Origin: Pseudomonadota bacterium
GTDB lineage: Bacteria > Desulfobacterota > Desulfobacteria > Desulfobacterales > Desulfolunaceae
Assembly: GCA_018818835.1 (NCBI GenBank)
Contig: JAHIRD010000102.1
Location: 1 to 64,000 of the forward strand
DNA: 64,000 nucleotides
Direction of reading: 5' to 3'
Shown: piece after piece, positions 8,232-16,917 of the stretch
Numbering within the stretch: position 1 is the stretch's first letter
How the letters are laid out: every line of letters begins with the position of its first letter
Notes under the pieces: model-generated
Databases searched by the model: none
What the model was told of the DNA's origin: nothing
Seen by the model: only the letters and a program-made list of their open reading frames with translations
Program-made: the position numbers and the translations under genes

Positions 8232-9230
8232 ATGGCAACAAATAAGCCGTTTTCAAAGGCAATGCTGGATCTGGATTGTGAGGCTTGTGTAGAGAAAATA
8301 ACCGAAGGACTTCGAAAAAGTTTGGCATCAACTCTTCACAGACGCGGGTTTATCGTCGCTGTGTCCGGGGGCATTGACAGCAGTGTCACCCTGGCCTTGT
8401 GTGCCAAGGCCGTGGGACCTGAGCGGGTGATTGCCCTGCAGATGCCCGAACGTCACTCTGCCGAAGAAACATTGGATTTGAGCGGTCTGGTGGCTGAAAC
8501 ATTTAAGGTCAAAACGTACCATGAAGACATTTCACCTGTACTTGAATCCGTAGGGTTCTATACCCGTTATGACCAGGCCGTTCGAACCGTGATTCCCGAA
8601 TATGGGGAGGGCTGGAAATCCAAGATTGTGCTGCCTGGTATCTCGGAGAACAAGGCCTATAATCTTTATTCCATTGTGGCTCAATCCCCGGATGGTGACA
8701 TGGTTAAGAAAAGGCTGAAACATGACGCCTATCTGGCCATTGTTTCCGTGACCAATTTCAAGCAACGCATACGGAAAATGTTTGAGTATTATTATGCGGA
8801 CCGGTTCAATTATGCCACCACCGGCACCCCCAACCGCCTGGAATACGACCAGGGATTCTTTGTTAAACTGGGAGACGGTAGCGCGGACATCAAGCCCATT
8901 GCCCATTTGTATAAAACTCAGGTGTACACGCTGGCACGGCATTTGGGTGTTCCGGCGGATATTGTGAAACGGCCACCCACCACCGATACCTATTCCCTTC
9001 CCCAGGGCCAGGACGAGTTTTATTTTGCTCTTCCTTATAACACGATGGATCTTTGTCTTTACGGCAAAAACCATGGTTATACACCGGAAGATGTGGCCAT
9101 TGTGGCAGGCCTCACTGCAGAGCAGGTGGCTTATGTGTACAAAGATATCGACACCAAACGTGCAACAACAACCTATCTCCATTTGCCACCGGTTCTTTTG
9201 GGATCTGTGCCTGAGATCGTTCATGCGTGA
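8232..9230 (+). CDS. nadE: NAD(+) synthase, ammonia-dependent type
   Basis: A 332-aa protein with the PP-loop SGGIDSS at residues ~45-51, which binds ATP for adenylation of deamido-NAD. The later signature GDGSADIKPIAHLYKTQVY matches the GDG...P..LYKTQV block of NAD synthases. The usual GTGNKSE segment reads GTPNRLE here, as in one NadE subgroup. No glutaminase domain is present, so free ammonia is the expected nitrogen donor. It makes NAD in the last step of the pathway in the cytoplasm. A strong GGAGA site precedes the ATG. The ~90-residue extra segment after VLPGISENK is unusual for short NadE proteins. Confidence 0.85.
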   Translation: MATNKPFSKAMLDLDCEACVEKITEGLRKSLASTLHRRGFIVAVSGGIDSSVTLALCAKAVGPERVIALQMPERHSAEETLDLSGLVAETFKVKTYHEDISPVLESVGFYTRYDQAVRTVIPEYGEGWKSKIVLPGISENKAYNLYSIVAQSPDGDMVKKRLKHDAYLAIVSVTNFKQRIRKMFEYYYADRFNYATTGTPNRLEYDQGFFVKLGDGSADIKPIAHLYKTQVYTLARHLGVPADIVKRPPTTDTYSLPQGQDEFYFALPYNTMDLCLYGKNHGYTPEDVAIVAGLTAEQVAYVYKDIDTKRATTTYLHLPPVLLGSVPEIVHA

Positions 9231-9266
9231 GGTTTTGGTTTTTTATTTGATCTTTAAGCGGTCTTC

Positions 9267-9296
9267 TGTCATGTTTCTACACACAGAAACATGACA
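9267..9296. promoter_or_regulatory. perfect 12-bp palindrome before the TrpR-like gene
   Basis: TGTCATGTTTCT (9267-9278) and its exact complement (9285-9296) flank a 6-nt spacer ACACAC. The site ends 17 bp before the ATG of the repressor gene. Position and symmetry suit an operator for self-repression. It could instead be a terminator for nadE, but no U-run follows directly. Confidence 0.5.
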
Positions 9297-9313
9297 AGGT
9301 CAGGGGGGAGACG

Positions 9314-9598
9314 ATGACAGCTTACAGAGAACTGATCGGGATATTTACAGCCATTGACAAGGAACAGGATATGGCCCGTTTGTTTGAAGAGATTTTTACC
9401 GGGCGGGAGCTGAGTGATCTTTCCCTACGCTGGCAGCTTTTAAAAGAGCTCCACCAGGGAAACACCCAGAGGGATATCGCGGCCAGGCATAAAATCAGCT
9501 TATGTAAAATAACCCGTGGCTCAAGGCTTCTGAAGAATGGGAACTCCATTATCAAGCGTCTTCTCACCGCGGCTTATGGCGATGGGAAACAAAAATAG
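9314..9598 (+). CDS. TrpR/YerC-family transcriptional repressor
   Basis: A 94-aa all-helical protein aligning well with Trp repressor. LSLRWQLLKELHQGNTQRDI corresponds to the dimer core leading into the helix-turn-helix, and KISLCKITRGSRLLK matches the TrpR recognition helix (ATITRGSNSLK in E. coli). TrpR binds tryptophan and represses aro/trp genes; whether this protein senses tryptophan cannot be told, since no trp genes lie in the window and the family also includes YerC-like members. A palindrome (9267-9296) just upstream may be its own operator. A GGGGGAG site precedes the ATG. Confidence 0.8.
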   Translation: MTAYRELIGIFTAIDKEQDMARLFEEIFTGRELSDLSLRWQLLKELHQGNTQRDIAARHKISLCKITRGSRLLKNGNSIIKRLLTAAYGDGKQK

Positions 9599-9656
9599 CT
9601 TAACCATGTAGCACATGAAGAACACAGTACGACATCGTCGCGACCAAACAAAAGAT

Positions 9657-9695
9657 ATGGGACTTATACGACCTATGAGACTTATATGTTCTATT
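9657..9695. repeat. 10-nt-periodic repeat tract, locus 2
   Basis: GGGACTTATA, CGACCTATGA, GACTTATATG and TTCTATTG follow in register, a weaker version of the tract at 1481. Confidence 0.55.
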
Positions 9696-9732
9696 GTTTC
9701 CAAGGATTAAAAAATTATTGAAGAGGATGAAC

Positions 9733-11787
9733 ATGGATAAGACATTCCGGGTGATTATAGTGGCGTTTCTCGTTTTATGGCCTGGCTGTGGAAACGATTC
9801 GGGGCAAGGAGCTTATCCGGATCTCGTGGTCAACAGCCCCGAGGATATTCTGACCCCGGCCGGAGATACCATAACCCTGCGGTCGGCCATAGACTCGGCC
9901 GCATCGGGTCAGGTTATCCGGTTCGACCCAAGCCTGGACGGAGCCACCCTTGATCTTTCCATTGTGGGGGAAGCCCATTCGGTTCTTAAGGGCGAAGTCA
10001 TGGGCATGAGAATGGAGGAAAGCGGTCTTGTGTCCTATCTGGAGGGTTATTTTGACCGGGATTACGGGGCCTCGGCACTGTATGCACAAAAGGACGTGGT
10101 GATCGATGCCTCGAACCTTCCCCTGGGCATCACCATCCGGTGGAATAACCCGGACACGGAGGCCAGAGTCCTTGGGGTTTACGGGAATCTTACCATGGCC
10201 AACGTGTCCATGACAGGGGGGCGAAGCGTGGCCCAGGATATATCGGATGACAATCCTGATCAGCCCTTTACCCTGGCCCGGGGCGGGGCACTGGCTGTCT
10301 GGGGCAGGGCCCGTCTGACAAACTGCCGTCTTTTTGACAATCATTGTGAGGGGGATTTTGGCCAGTCCAGGGATCGCGGGGCCTTTGGCGGTGGAATTTA
10401 TGCGGAAAATGTGAATCTGATTGATTGCCTGATCAGCGGCAACACCGTTCTAGGGGCTGGGGCCGCCGGTGGCGGGGTTTATACTCTGGGGGGCATCAGC
10501 CCGTTGACTGCGGGTTCTGTGGTGGATCGGTGCACCATTACAGGGAACCGGATCAGCGGCATTTTTGTGTATGGGGCAGGCGTGTATTCCGATGGCGGGG
10601 GAATCGGTAACCGGAAGGTCCTGACCGTGACCCAGTCCACCCTTGCACGGAATCTGGCCGAACCCTCGGCAGATCTCCCCATTTTCCTTCTGGGAATGGG
10701 CTATTGGCGGGGCGGCGGGGTGTACATGTCCAACGGATATCTGAAGATGTCCGCATGCACCGTGGTTGAAAATGAGACCTTTGGTTATCCCCGCACCGAT
10801 GATCTGGGCAAGTCCAATCTGGCCGGCGGGATTGCAGCCACCATCGGCAATGCCCATGCCGTTGAGAGCATGATGATCGGCCAATCCATTGTTTGCGGAA
10901 ACACCGTCAACGAACTGAACCCGGCCGATGGCACCGTCGCTCTGTCCTATGCCCATGATATCTTTACAGGCTCACTTCTATATTTTAAAAGTCAGGGATA
11001 CAACCTCCTGGGAGTGACTGATTTCAGTCAGATTCTTGTTCCGGTGGGCGAGAAAGATTGGGCGTCCCTGTGTCGAAAACATTTTCCCAAAAATGGGGAC
11101 CAGGCAGGTGTCCTGGTTGAGGATGTGCTGGATCTCGGGTCCGGTGTCATGGTCTCGGATATGATTCTTTCAGCAGGTGTGGATGAGGGCCAGCCCACGG
11201 TTTTGTACTATGAGCCCAAAGGAGATGCCCTGGGGCAGATCCCCGGAACTCCCTATGTGGTGTCAGAAACCATGGCCGAATATCAGGTGGCAGATAGCGT
11301 GACAGATAACTTTCTTTCAATCCTGCTTCAGCGGTTGGAGGACTTGTACGATATCAATGGGTTTGCTTTGGATTTTACCGATGACTTTGAACTATTTCTC
11401 CAATCCGTGGACACGGACGCAGATGTTCCGGATAACCAGCCCTACACCGATCCCGACGGTCAGCCTGTGTTGTCCCTGGCTGACACCCACTGGTACGGAC
11501 CTGCGGAAACCTGGCCCAAGGCCGTGGTCAACTACCCCTACATTGAATTCTGGCACCGTCTGGATTCGGCTCTTGGCGAGTTGGACATCCCGGACATGGG
11601 GGCCGAGGGCCTGGGTGACGATGCCTGGACTGCCTTGTTTTCAACAGGTCCCTTGGCTGAAAATACCGGTATCACCATAGCCATCTGGCAGGCCATCTAT
11701 AGTGTAACCCCCTTGGGTGTGGATCAGCTGGGGCATGTCAGAGCAATGCATGGACCCTGGGACATAGGCGCCATTGAGATGCCGTGA
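9733..11787 (+). CDS. parallel beta-helix surface protein (probable lipoprotein)
   Basis: I choose the ATG at 9733 because AAGAGG stands 6 nt upstream; ATG 9727 and a start at 9694 are in frame. The result is 684 aa. The N-terminus is a lipoprotein-like signal ending in LWPGC, an atypical lipobox. Next comes DTITLRSAIDSAASGQVIRF, similar to the opening of CSLREA-type surface proteins. Residues ~110-360 show short repeated strands with Gly and Asn turns (GNLTMANVSMTGG, ARGGALAVWGRARLTNC, AGGGVYTLGG, GGGVYMSNGYL), as in right-handed parallel beta-helices. The C-terminal half is not recognised. It is likely exported and surface-located; ligand or enzymatic activity is unknown. Confidence 0.75.
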   Translation: MDKTFRVIIVAFLVLWPGCGNDSGQGAYPDLVVNSPEDILTPAGDTITLRSAIDSAASGQVIRFDPSLDGATLDLSIVGEAHSVLKGEVMGMRMEESGLVSYLEGYFDRDYGASALYAQKDVVIDASNLPLGITIRWNNPDTEARVLGVYGNLTMANVSMTGGRSVAQDISDDNPDQPFTLARGGALAVWGRARLTNCRLFDNHCEGDFGQSRDRGAFGGGIYAENVNLIDCLISGNTVLGAGAAGGGVYTLGGISPLTAGSVVDRCTITGNRISGIFVYGAGVYSDGGGIGNRKVLTVTQSTLARNLAEPSADLPIFLLGMGYWRGGGVYMSNGYLKMSACTVVENETFGYPRTDDLGKSNLAGGIAATIGNAHAVESMMIGQSIVCGNTVNELNPADGTVALSYAHDIFTGSLLYFKSQGYNLLGVTDFSQILVPVGEKDWASLCRKHFPKNGDQAGVLVEDVLDLGSGVMVSDMILSAGVDEGQPTVLYYEPKGDALGQIPGTPYVVSETMAEYQVADSVTDNFLSILLQRLEDLYDINGFALDFTDDFELFLQSVDTDADVPDNQPYTDPDGQPVLSLADTHWYGPAETWPKAVVNYPYIEFWHRLDSALGELDIPDMGAEGLGDDAWTALFSTGPLAENTGITIAIWQAIYSVTPLGVDQLGHVRAMHGPWDIGAIEMP

Positions 11788-11899
11788 TGGCTGAGAATAC
11801 ACTGGATGCACATTCTTCGTACCAGCAAACAGTTATTTTAATTCGGGTCAGCTCAAAAAAATAGTGAATTGAAACTGAACGGATCTGTTGAACATTAAC

Positions 11900-11938
11900 T
11901 TGCGCTAATGTTTATCGTACGTTATATTGTACGATAAA
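11900..11938 (+). promoter_or_regulatory. toxin-antitoxin promoter with overlapping operator palindrome
   Basis: A candidate promoter, TTGCGC (11900-11905), 17 bp, TATATT (11923-11928), lies inside a perfect inverted repeat: TTTATCGTAC (11911-11920) and GTACGATAAA (11929-11938). The palindrome brackets the -10 element 23 bp before the antitoxin start, as expected for autorepression by an antitoxin-toxin complex. Confidence 0.6.
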
Positions 11939-11961
11939 TATTAAATATATGGAGATGCACC

Positions 11962-12243
11962 ATGCAAAGACTGAGAATAAACGAAGATATCAAGCCGTTA
12001 TCTGAAGTAAGAACCGGTATCGCCAATTTTATCAAGCAAGTCCATAATACAAAAAGGCCCGTGATAATTACTCAGCATGGGAAAAGTGTTGCTGTTCTTA
12101 TTGATGCAACTGAATACGAAGCGATGCAGGAAAAAATCGAATTATTAACGGATGTTCAGACGTCCATAAGCCAGGTCGAAAACGGGCAGGGTATCGATCA
12201 TGTGGAGGCCATGGACATAGTTTTGAGTCGAGTTCTTAAATGA
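11962..12243 (+). CDS. Phd/YefM-family antitoxin
   Basis: A 93-aa antitoxin. The N-terminal half (IKPLSEVRTGIANFIKQV, then RPVIITQHGKSVAVLID) is the Phd/YefM DNA-binding fold with the usual PVIIT.HG...AVL core. The C-terminal part, from ATEYEAMQEKIELL on, would wrap and neutralise the toxin. It is preceded by TGGAG and overlaps the toxin gene by 4 bp (ATGA). It probably represses its own promoter through the palindrome at 11911-11938. Confidence 0.9.
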   Translation: MQRLRINEDIKPLSEVRTGIANFIKQVHNTKRPVIITQHGKSVAVLIDATEYEAMQEKIELLTDVQTSISQVENGQGIDHVEAMDIVLSRVLK

Positions 12244-12536
12244 ATATCGTCTGGTCACCACTCGCAGTGGACAGGGTTTCGGAAATAGCGGCATACATTG
12301 CCCAGGATAAGCCTGCAGCAGCAGAACACTGGGTTAAAACCATATTTGCAAACGTTGAGCATCTAAAATTTTCACCGGAAATCGGCAGAACAGTCCCTGA
12401 AATTAATAACCGCAAGTTTAGAGAACTCATTTATGGAAACTATCGAATCATTTATCGTATTGAACCGGAAAAAATATCTATTCTTACGGTCCGTCATGGC
12501 AAACAAATATTGCCAATAGAAGAAATAACAGCATAA
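12240..12536 (+). CDS. RelE/ParE-family toxin
   Basis: A 98-aa toxin of the RelE/ParE fold. WSPLAVDRVSEIAAYIAQ is the N-terminal helix, FSPEIGRTVPEI the middle loop, and FRELIYGNYRIIYRIEPEKI, then LTVRHGKQ, the sheet with the conserved Arg and the C-terminal His. The RTVPE...RELIYGNYRIIYRI pattern is closer to ParE than to ribosome-dependent RelE. This suggests gyrase as target, but ParE-like sequences do not predict the target reliably. It is translationally coupled to the antitoxin upstream. Confidence 0.88.
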   Translation: MNIVWSPLAVDRVSEIAAYIAQDKPAAAEHWVKTIFANVEHLKFSPEIGRTVPEINNRKFRELIYGNYRIIYRIEPEKISILTVRHGKQILPIEEITA

Positions 12537-12724
12537 CCACAGGTCGGCTCCTGCCTGGCTCCAATTGACATAGCTGGAGCCATAGGGCATACACTCCCAG
12601 GCTTTTAGCCCTTCTCCGTGATCTCTGTGCCTCTGTGAGAGACGAGGCTTTTTGGTTGTGGCTTTGCCGCACTGTGGTTCTTCGTGTCATTCAGTGAGCT
12701 ACGCGAACGGGTGGTGTTAAAAAA
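12537..12724. repeat. degenerate intergenic repeat region R3-1
   Basis: A stem (12556-12563 with 12575-12582, TGGCTCCA) is followed by a segment shared with 56877-57241. The shared parts include GAGAGACGAGGCTTTTTG, GTGGCTTTGCCGC and CGAACGGGTGGT. No gene is seen. Confidence 0.6.
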
Positions 12725-14803
12725 TCATGCGTTCAAGACCTCTGTTTCCTCCGATGTTTTCTTTATTTTTTCCTCTGCCTTTTGTTCAATAAACATTGTA
12801 ATTTCTTTGGCAATGGTCCCTGGATCTTCAAACTGGATGGCATGGCCGCAGTTGACGTGGGTAAGCCGGTTGACTCCCTTTTCTGTGAAACGGGCGCCCA
12901 TGAACTGAAGAACTTTGGCGTTGTCCACAATTCGGTCCTTGTCAGCCATAACCATGAGCATGGGTTGCCGGATGTCGGCAATGGACACCCATGAGAGTTC
13001 CTGGACTTCGTCCATGACGCTGGCTGATTTCATGGTGATCATGGTGGTTTTCAGTTTGTCATTCTCAATGAAGTCCAGCCAGGTATCGTTGAGGGTGAAA
13101 TCCGTGCCTTCCATGGGAATGGGCACACAGGCATGGTCCCGGTCCGGTTTCAGGGAAAATTCATTGATCATTTTGAGCACGACTTTTTCTGCAATGGTCA
13201 AAACAGACCGGAAACGTTCGTTCCAGAAAAACCCCGGGGTAAGGAGGATCAGTGTGTCAACGTCCATTGGAAGACGGGCTGCGGCAATGGCCGCGTACTG
13301 GCAGCCCTGGCACCATCCTGCCACATGAACACGTTTGAAGTGTTTTTTCAAAAAAAGAATATGCTCGGTGACATCGGACGTAACCTGACTGACGGTGCCC
13401 AGATCACCCCTCTTGTCATTGAGGCCGCAGCCCCTTCGATCCGGTGCCATGACGGTCACGGACGGGGATATGGCATGCATAGCTGCAGCCAAAGGGGCCT
13501 GCCACGCCGAATGGCTCATGCCGCCATGGAGAACAAAAAGAACATCATCCCCCTTTGTTTTTCCCCAGACCCGATAATGAATATCATATCCGTCGGGCAT
13601 GGTCAGAGATTGAATCAAAGGGTCACCGTCAGGGGGTGGGCAAGGCGACCTTCCGTCCATTCCCATCCCAAGATTCCATGTCTCGGCTGGAACAAGCTGG
13701 AGGCCCATGGAGGTTTTGTAATAATAGAGGCCATCCAGGTCCAGTTTCCCACTGCTGCCGAATCGAAGCATGGGCTTGACCGGTTCCCATTCCACAAGGT
13801 AATCGCCAAAGGCTCCTTCATGGGCGGTCAGGTTGTCACCTGCGGCACCTGAAGCGATCAGGCCAGCCCGGGTCAGAAGTGAACTTTCTCCCACATGGCA
13901 GCCGATGATAATGGGCCAGCCTTTTTTCTTCAAGGCCTGGATCAGCGATAGAGTCCGCATCAAGCCTCCCACCCTTGAGATCTTTATGTTGGCAATAAAG
14001 GATCCGGGAAGATCCTGGTAGGTGTCCAGGTCCTTGGGGGTCAACAGGCTTTCATCAAGGATAACGGGAAGACCTGTTTCCACGCTGAAACGGCTTATTT
14101 CCTTGGCATCCCTTGCCTTGACCGGTTCTTCCACTGCAAAAAATGACCCTGTAAGAGCCTTGATATGAGCAATGGCAGCATCGGTTTCTCCGGCCCAGAG
14201 ATTGTTTGCATCCAGGCGAATTCGAAGATCGTCAATGCCATATTCCTTTGCAAGTTTGAGCAGGATATTGATTTTTTTCTGGTCTTTATCCAGCCTGCCG
14301 TTGAGTTTGATCTTAAAGTCCCGCATGTCCCTGACCAAATACTGGTCGGTCAGATAGGTGTATCGCCAGGTGTGATCGTCCCCAAGAACGGCTGTATAGC
14401 TTCCTTTTCGCTGAATCTTCCCGAGATGAAGCAGATCTTCGACGCCCATGCCATGCTCCCGGGCGAACAGATCCAGAAGAGCCATTTCAATGGCACACCA
14501 AGCCGACGGATAGGTGTCGATCAGCTGGCAGTTTTCCTGTGCCCAGAGTTCCATGGAAGAAAGACAGGCCAACGCATCATGGCCTTCTTGAAAATAGTCC
14601 CTGGCCCAGATGACACTGGATGTAAGGTCGTCTCCAGCTACATAATCCCGTGGACAGCCTTCGCCGTACCCTGAAAGGCCCTTGCGCGAGGCAACGACCC
14701 ATATGCTTTCACCTTCATGGCGGGTTGCTCCGGCATGTCTGAACTTTGACTTCAAGGTCACCTGGAGGGGCTGAATGTCAAGGGTTACTGCTGTTTCAAT
14801 CAT
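12725..14803 (-). CDS. enolase-superfamily enzyme fused to alpha/beta hydrolase
   Basis: A 692-aa, two-domain protein. Residues ~1-375 form a muconate-cycloisomerase-subgroup enolase domain with the full catalytic set: KIK (Lys164/Lys166), metal ligands Asp198, Glu225 and Asp250, and Lys274. This fits an epimerase, cycloisomerase or o-succinylbenzoate synthase-like reaction. After a linker, residues ~395-680 form an alpha/beta hydrolase with oxyanion segment LHGGMSHSAW. The nucleophile elbow reads GWCQG, so Cys498 replaces the usual Ser, as in dienelactone hydrolases. The late His is in NCGHAIQFE. MenC-MenH is a known pairing of these folds (fused in plant PHYLLO), but MenH uses Ser, so that reading is weak. 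A GGAGA site precedes the ATG. The gene lies 56 bp downstream of the PilZ gene. Confidence 0.8.
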   Translation of the reverse strand: MIETAVTLDIQPLQVTLKSKFRHAGATRHEGESIWVVASRKGLSGYGEGCPRDYVAGDDLTSSVIWARDYFQEGHDALACLSSMELWAQENCQLIDTYPSAWCAIEMALLDLFAREHGMGVEDLLHLGKIQRKGSYTAVLGDDHTWRYTYLTDQYLVRDMRDFKIKLNGRLDKDQKKINILLKLAKEYGIDDLRIRLDANNLWAGETDAAIAHIKALTGSFFAVEEPVKARDAKEISRFSVETGLPVILDESLLTPKDLDTYQDLPGSFIANIKISRVGGLMRTLSLIQALKKKGWPIIIGCHVGESSLLTRAGLIASGAAGDNLTAHEGAFGDYLVEWEPVKPMLRFGSSGKLDLDGLYYYKTSMGLQLVPAETWNLGMGMDGRSPCPPPDGDPLIQSLTMPDGYDIHYRVWGKTKGDDVLFVLHGGMSHSAWQAPLAAAMHAISPSVTVMAPDRRGCGLNDKRGDLGTVSQVTSDVTEHILFLKKHFKRVHVAGWCQGCQYAAIAAARLPMDVDTLILLTPGFFWNERFRSVLTIAEKVVLKMINEFSLKPDRDHACVPIPMEGTDFTLNDTWLDFIENDKLKTTMITMKSASVMDEVQELSWVSIADIRQPMLMVMADKDRIVDNAKVLQFMGARFTEKGVNRLTHVNCGHAIQFEDPGTIAKEITMFIEQKAEEKIKKTSEETEVLNA

Positions 14804-14859
14804 GTTTTCTCCTTTATGTCATATCAAATTCATTGATGATTATCGTTTTTGTTTAACCG

Positions 14860-16917
14860 TTAATGCTTACCATTACCAAGTTTGTTTATCTGTTCCAGAA
14901 ACTCGAAATAATGGTCCGAGTACTTGGTGGCCAGAATCCAGAGAATATATTGTTTCTGATAGGCGATTTTGTTTTTGTCAGCAAAGGATAAAGGATAGAG
15001 TAAAATGGGAAATCGTTTCTGATCAAAAAATGTGGAAAGCCTCTGGATCGTTTTGCTCACAACGTCAGGGGAGACCTCTTCCTCATTTATGACCATCAGG
15101 GTGATGCAGTTTGATAAATCTGACAGATTGATGGCGATGTCTGTGACATTGACCATGGCGATAGCCTTCAAACAGCCATTTTTTTTCAATGAAAATAAAT
15201 GGCGTTCTTTTTTAAGGCCTGCATCGCAATATTTTTTTTCAAGCTCCATGCACCCGGTAAATGATGGAGACAGGTCAAGTGCATCGATCATCAGGCCCCC
15301 GGATGTTTTTTTGTAATAATCTGAAAGTGCCATGAGATCACCAGTCACAGAGTCTTCAAGGCTCCATTCGGGTGGTAAATCATCTTTAATGCTCAAGGGT
15401 TTCCGGTAGCTATAATAGGCAAAGGTGTCTGTGGACGAGCCTGCCGGGTCGTTCAAATTATCGGCAAAGCCTTTAAAGAAATAGTTGGGGAATGCGTTGT
15501 CCGGTCTAAAATAACAGAGCATGTACCGCATATGACAGGCATCCAGCCACATGGAATTGTAGCAGAACCATGCCAGGTGATTTAGAACGGCCAGGCCTGC
15601 TTTCACACTGGAACGCTTCAGGGCTGCATGGTGATGGATCAACCAGGCATCCTTGTAAATGCGGAGCATGGATAGGTGACCCACAATTTCGCCCTTTTCC
15701 TGGTAGGTGAAATGGCGGGCAATGCTGGGGCTTTTGCCATAGAGCTTAAGGTAGGTTTCACGAATCCGTTTCTTGTTTTCCATAATGCCTGTGTATTTCT
15801 TCGCATAGATAAATCCTGTTTCGAAAAAAAAAGCCCAGAGAGCATTTTCATCCACGGTTTTGCAGACACGGATCAGGCTGTTTTCCCGCTGATGAAGAAT
15901 GCCGGAAAGTTTCAGATGATCATCAAGGGCCATATCGATAAATGCAAACCCATATGAGATCTTATCCTCACCCGCATCGGTTTTACTGACACTGCGATGA
16001 ACAACTTGGGCGCTGCAGCTTATGGTAAAGGCTCCGGCGAAATTGAGTTCCAGCTTTGGAATGACCATGCCGGTAAGTAGAGCACTTTTGTCTCCGTCAT
16101 TCTCCACGGAGAAACCGGCTCCGGATAGATCACAGACATTCATTGACAGGTATCTTCCATGGAATGGATGTATGAAATTGGCATCCGGAGAAGGGCTCAG
16201 AGAAAACCGGGGACTCCTGAATTTTTTTGGGGGGAACCTGTGGATGACCTGGGCACAGGGTTCTAAACGTATCCTCAGGTTTTTCCCCAGAATCTGTGTA
16301 TAAAGGATTCTGTATTGTCCGGTAAAGAGTATCCTTCTCCCTTTGACAAAAGCGATATTAACGTTGGTTTGCGGGTCGTATTGAACGCTATCTTGCTCTG
16401 AAACATTAACAATAATAGAGATCCTGTTTTCATTTATTTCATCGATTTTTCCCATGGCCGAGTGGTTCGTCGTGTTGATTCTAATCCCCACACTCTCAAG
16501 GATCCGGCTGTGTCCTTCCGGTGCTGGGACCTGAATGCCGGATTCAGGGAGGCGGAGGCAGAAGCCTTTTTGTGTTATGGATCGAACGTTCGGCTCAAAG
16601 TCGATCATGGTTCCCTGGTTCGGGATGGAAATTTTTAAGAAGCGGTAATTCATATATGGTTTTATGGCGATATTTCTGGGCCAGAGGCAGACCAGGTTTG
16701 AGCCAAATGAGGGCTGGGGTTTCATGGGCAGGCATACTGTTTTGTCATCTTGGGGATGGCCGAAATGACACAAAATCATTTCGTCCTGGAAATGGATGAA
16801 ATTGAGGTGGTTCACCAGTTTTTTTTTGGTGACGGTGTTCTCGGTGTTTCCGGATTCGTGACATGAATCATCGCGGGAGGGGTTTTGTGCTGAGAGAGTG
16901 ACATTGTTCGATTTCAT
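14860..16917 (-). CDS. PilZ-domain protein with acetyltransferase-like C-terminal half
   Basis: A 685-aa protein without signal or TM segments. Residues ~90-210 look like a YcgR-N/PilZN-type beta-barrel. Next comes a PilZ domain with RSPRF and the DLSGAGF motif (DxSxxG). The first Arg of the usual RxxxR loop is Phe here (FRSPR), so c-di-GMP binding may be weakened. From about residue 350 the sequence changes to a GNAT-like pattern (GEIVGHLSMLRIYKDAWLIH and after), suggesting an acyltransferase fold, but no acyl-CoA loop could be confirmed. The likely role is a cytoplasmic effector coupling c-di-GMP to a modification reaction; that is inference. A strong GGAGGAG site precedes the ATG. Confidence 0.65.
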   Translation of the reverse strand: MKSNNVTLSAQNPSRDDSCHESGNTENTVTKKKLVNHLNFIHFQDEMILCHFGHPQDDKTVCLPMKPQPSFGSNLVCLWPRNIAIKPYMNYRFLKISIPNQGTMIDFEPNVRSITQKGFCLRLPESGIQVPAPEGHSRILESVGIRINTTNHSAMGKIDEINENRISIIVNVSEQDSVQYDPQTNVNIAFVKGRRILFTGQYRILYTQILGKNLRIRLEPCAQVIHRFPPKKFRSPRFSLSPSPDANFIHPFHGRYLSMNVCDLSGAGFSVENDGDKSALLTGMVIPKLELNFAGAFTISCSAQVVHRSVSKTDAGEDKISYGFAFIDMALDDHLKLSGILHQRENSLIRVCKTVDENALWAFFFETGFIYAKKYTGIMENKKRIRETYLKLYGKSPSIARHFTYQEKGEIVGHLSMLRIYKDAWLIHHHAALKRSSVKAGLAVLNHLAWFCYNSMWLDACHMRYMLCYFRPDNAFPNYFFKGFADNLNDPAGSSTDTFAYYSYRKPLSIKDDLPPEWSLEDSVTGDLMALSDYYKKTSGGLMIDALDLSPSFTGCMELEKKYCDAGLKKERHLFSLKKNGCLKAIAMVNVTDIAINLSDLSNCITLMVINEEEVSPDVVSKTIQRLSTFFDQKRFPILLYPLSFADKNKIAYQKQYILWILATKYSDHYFEFLEQINKLGNGKH

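Noticed and set aside
8532-9224. A 230-aa minus-strand frame inside nadE
   Set aside because: Antisense to a clearly conserved enzyme; no ribosome binding site or recognisable domain.
13133-13852. A 239-aa plus-strand frame inside the enolase/hydrolase fusion gene
   Set aside because: Antisense to a gene with two intact catalytic domains; low-complexity, non-protein-like sequence.
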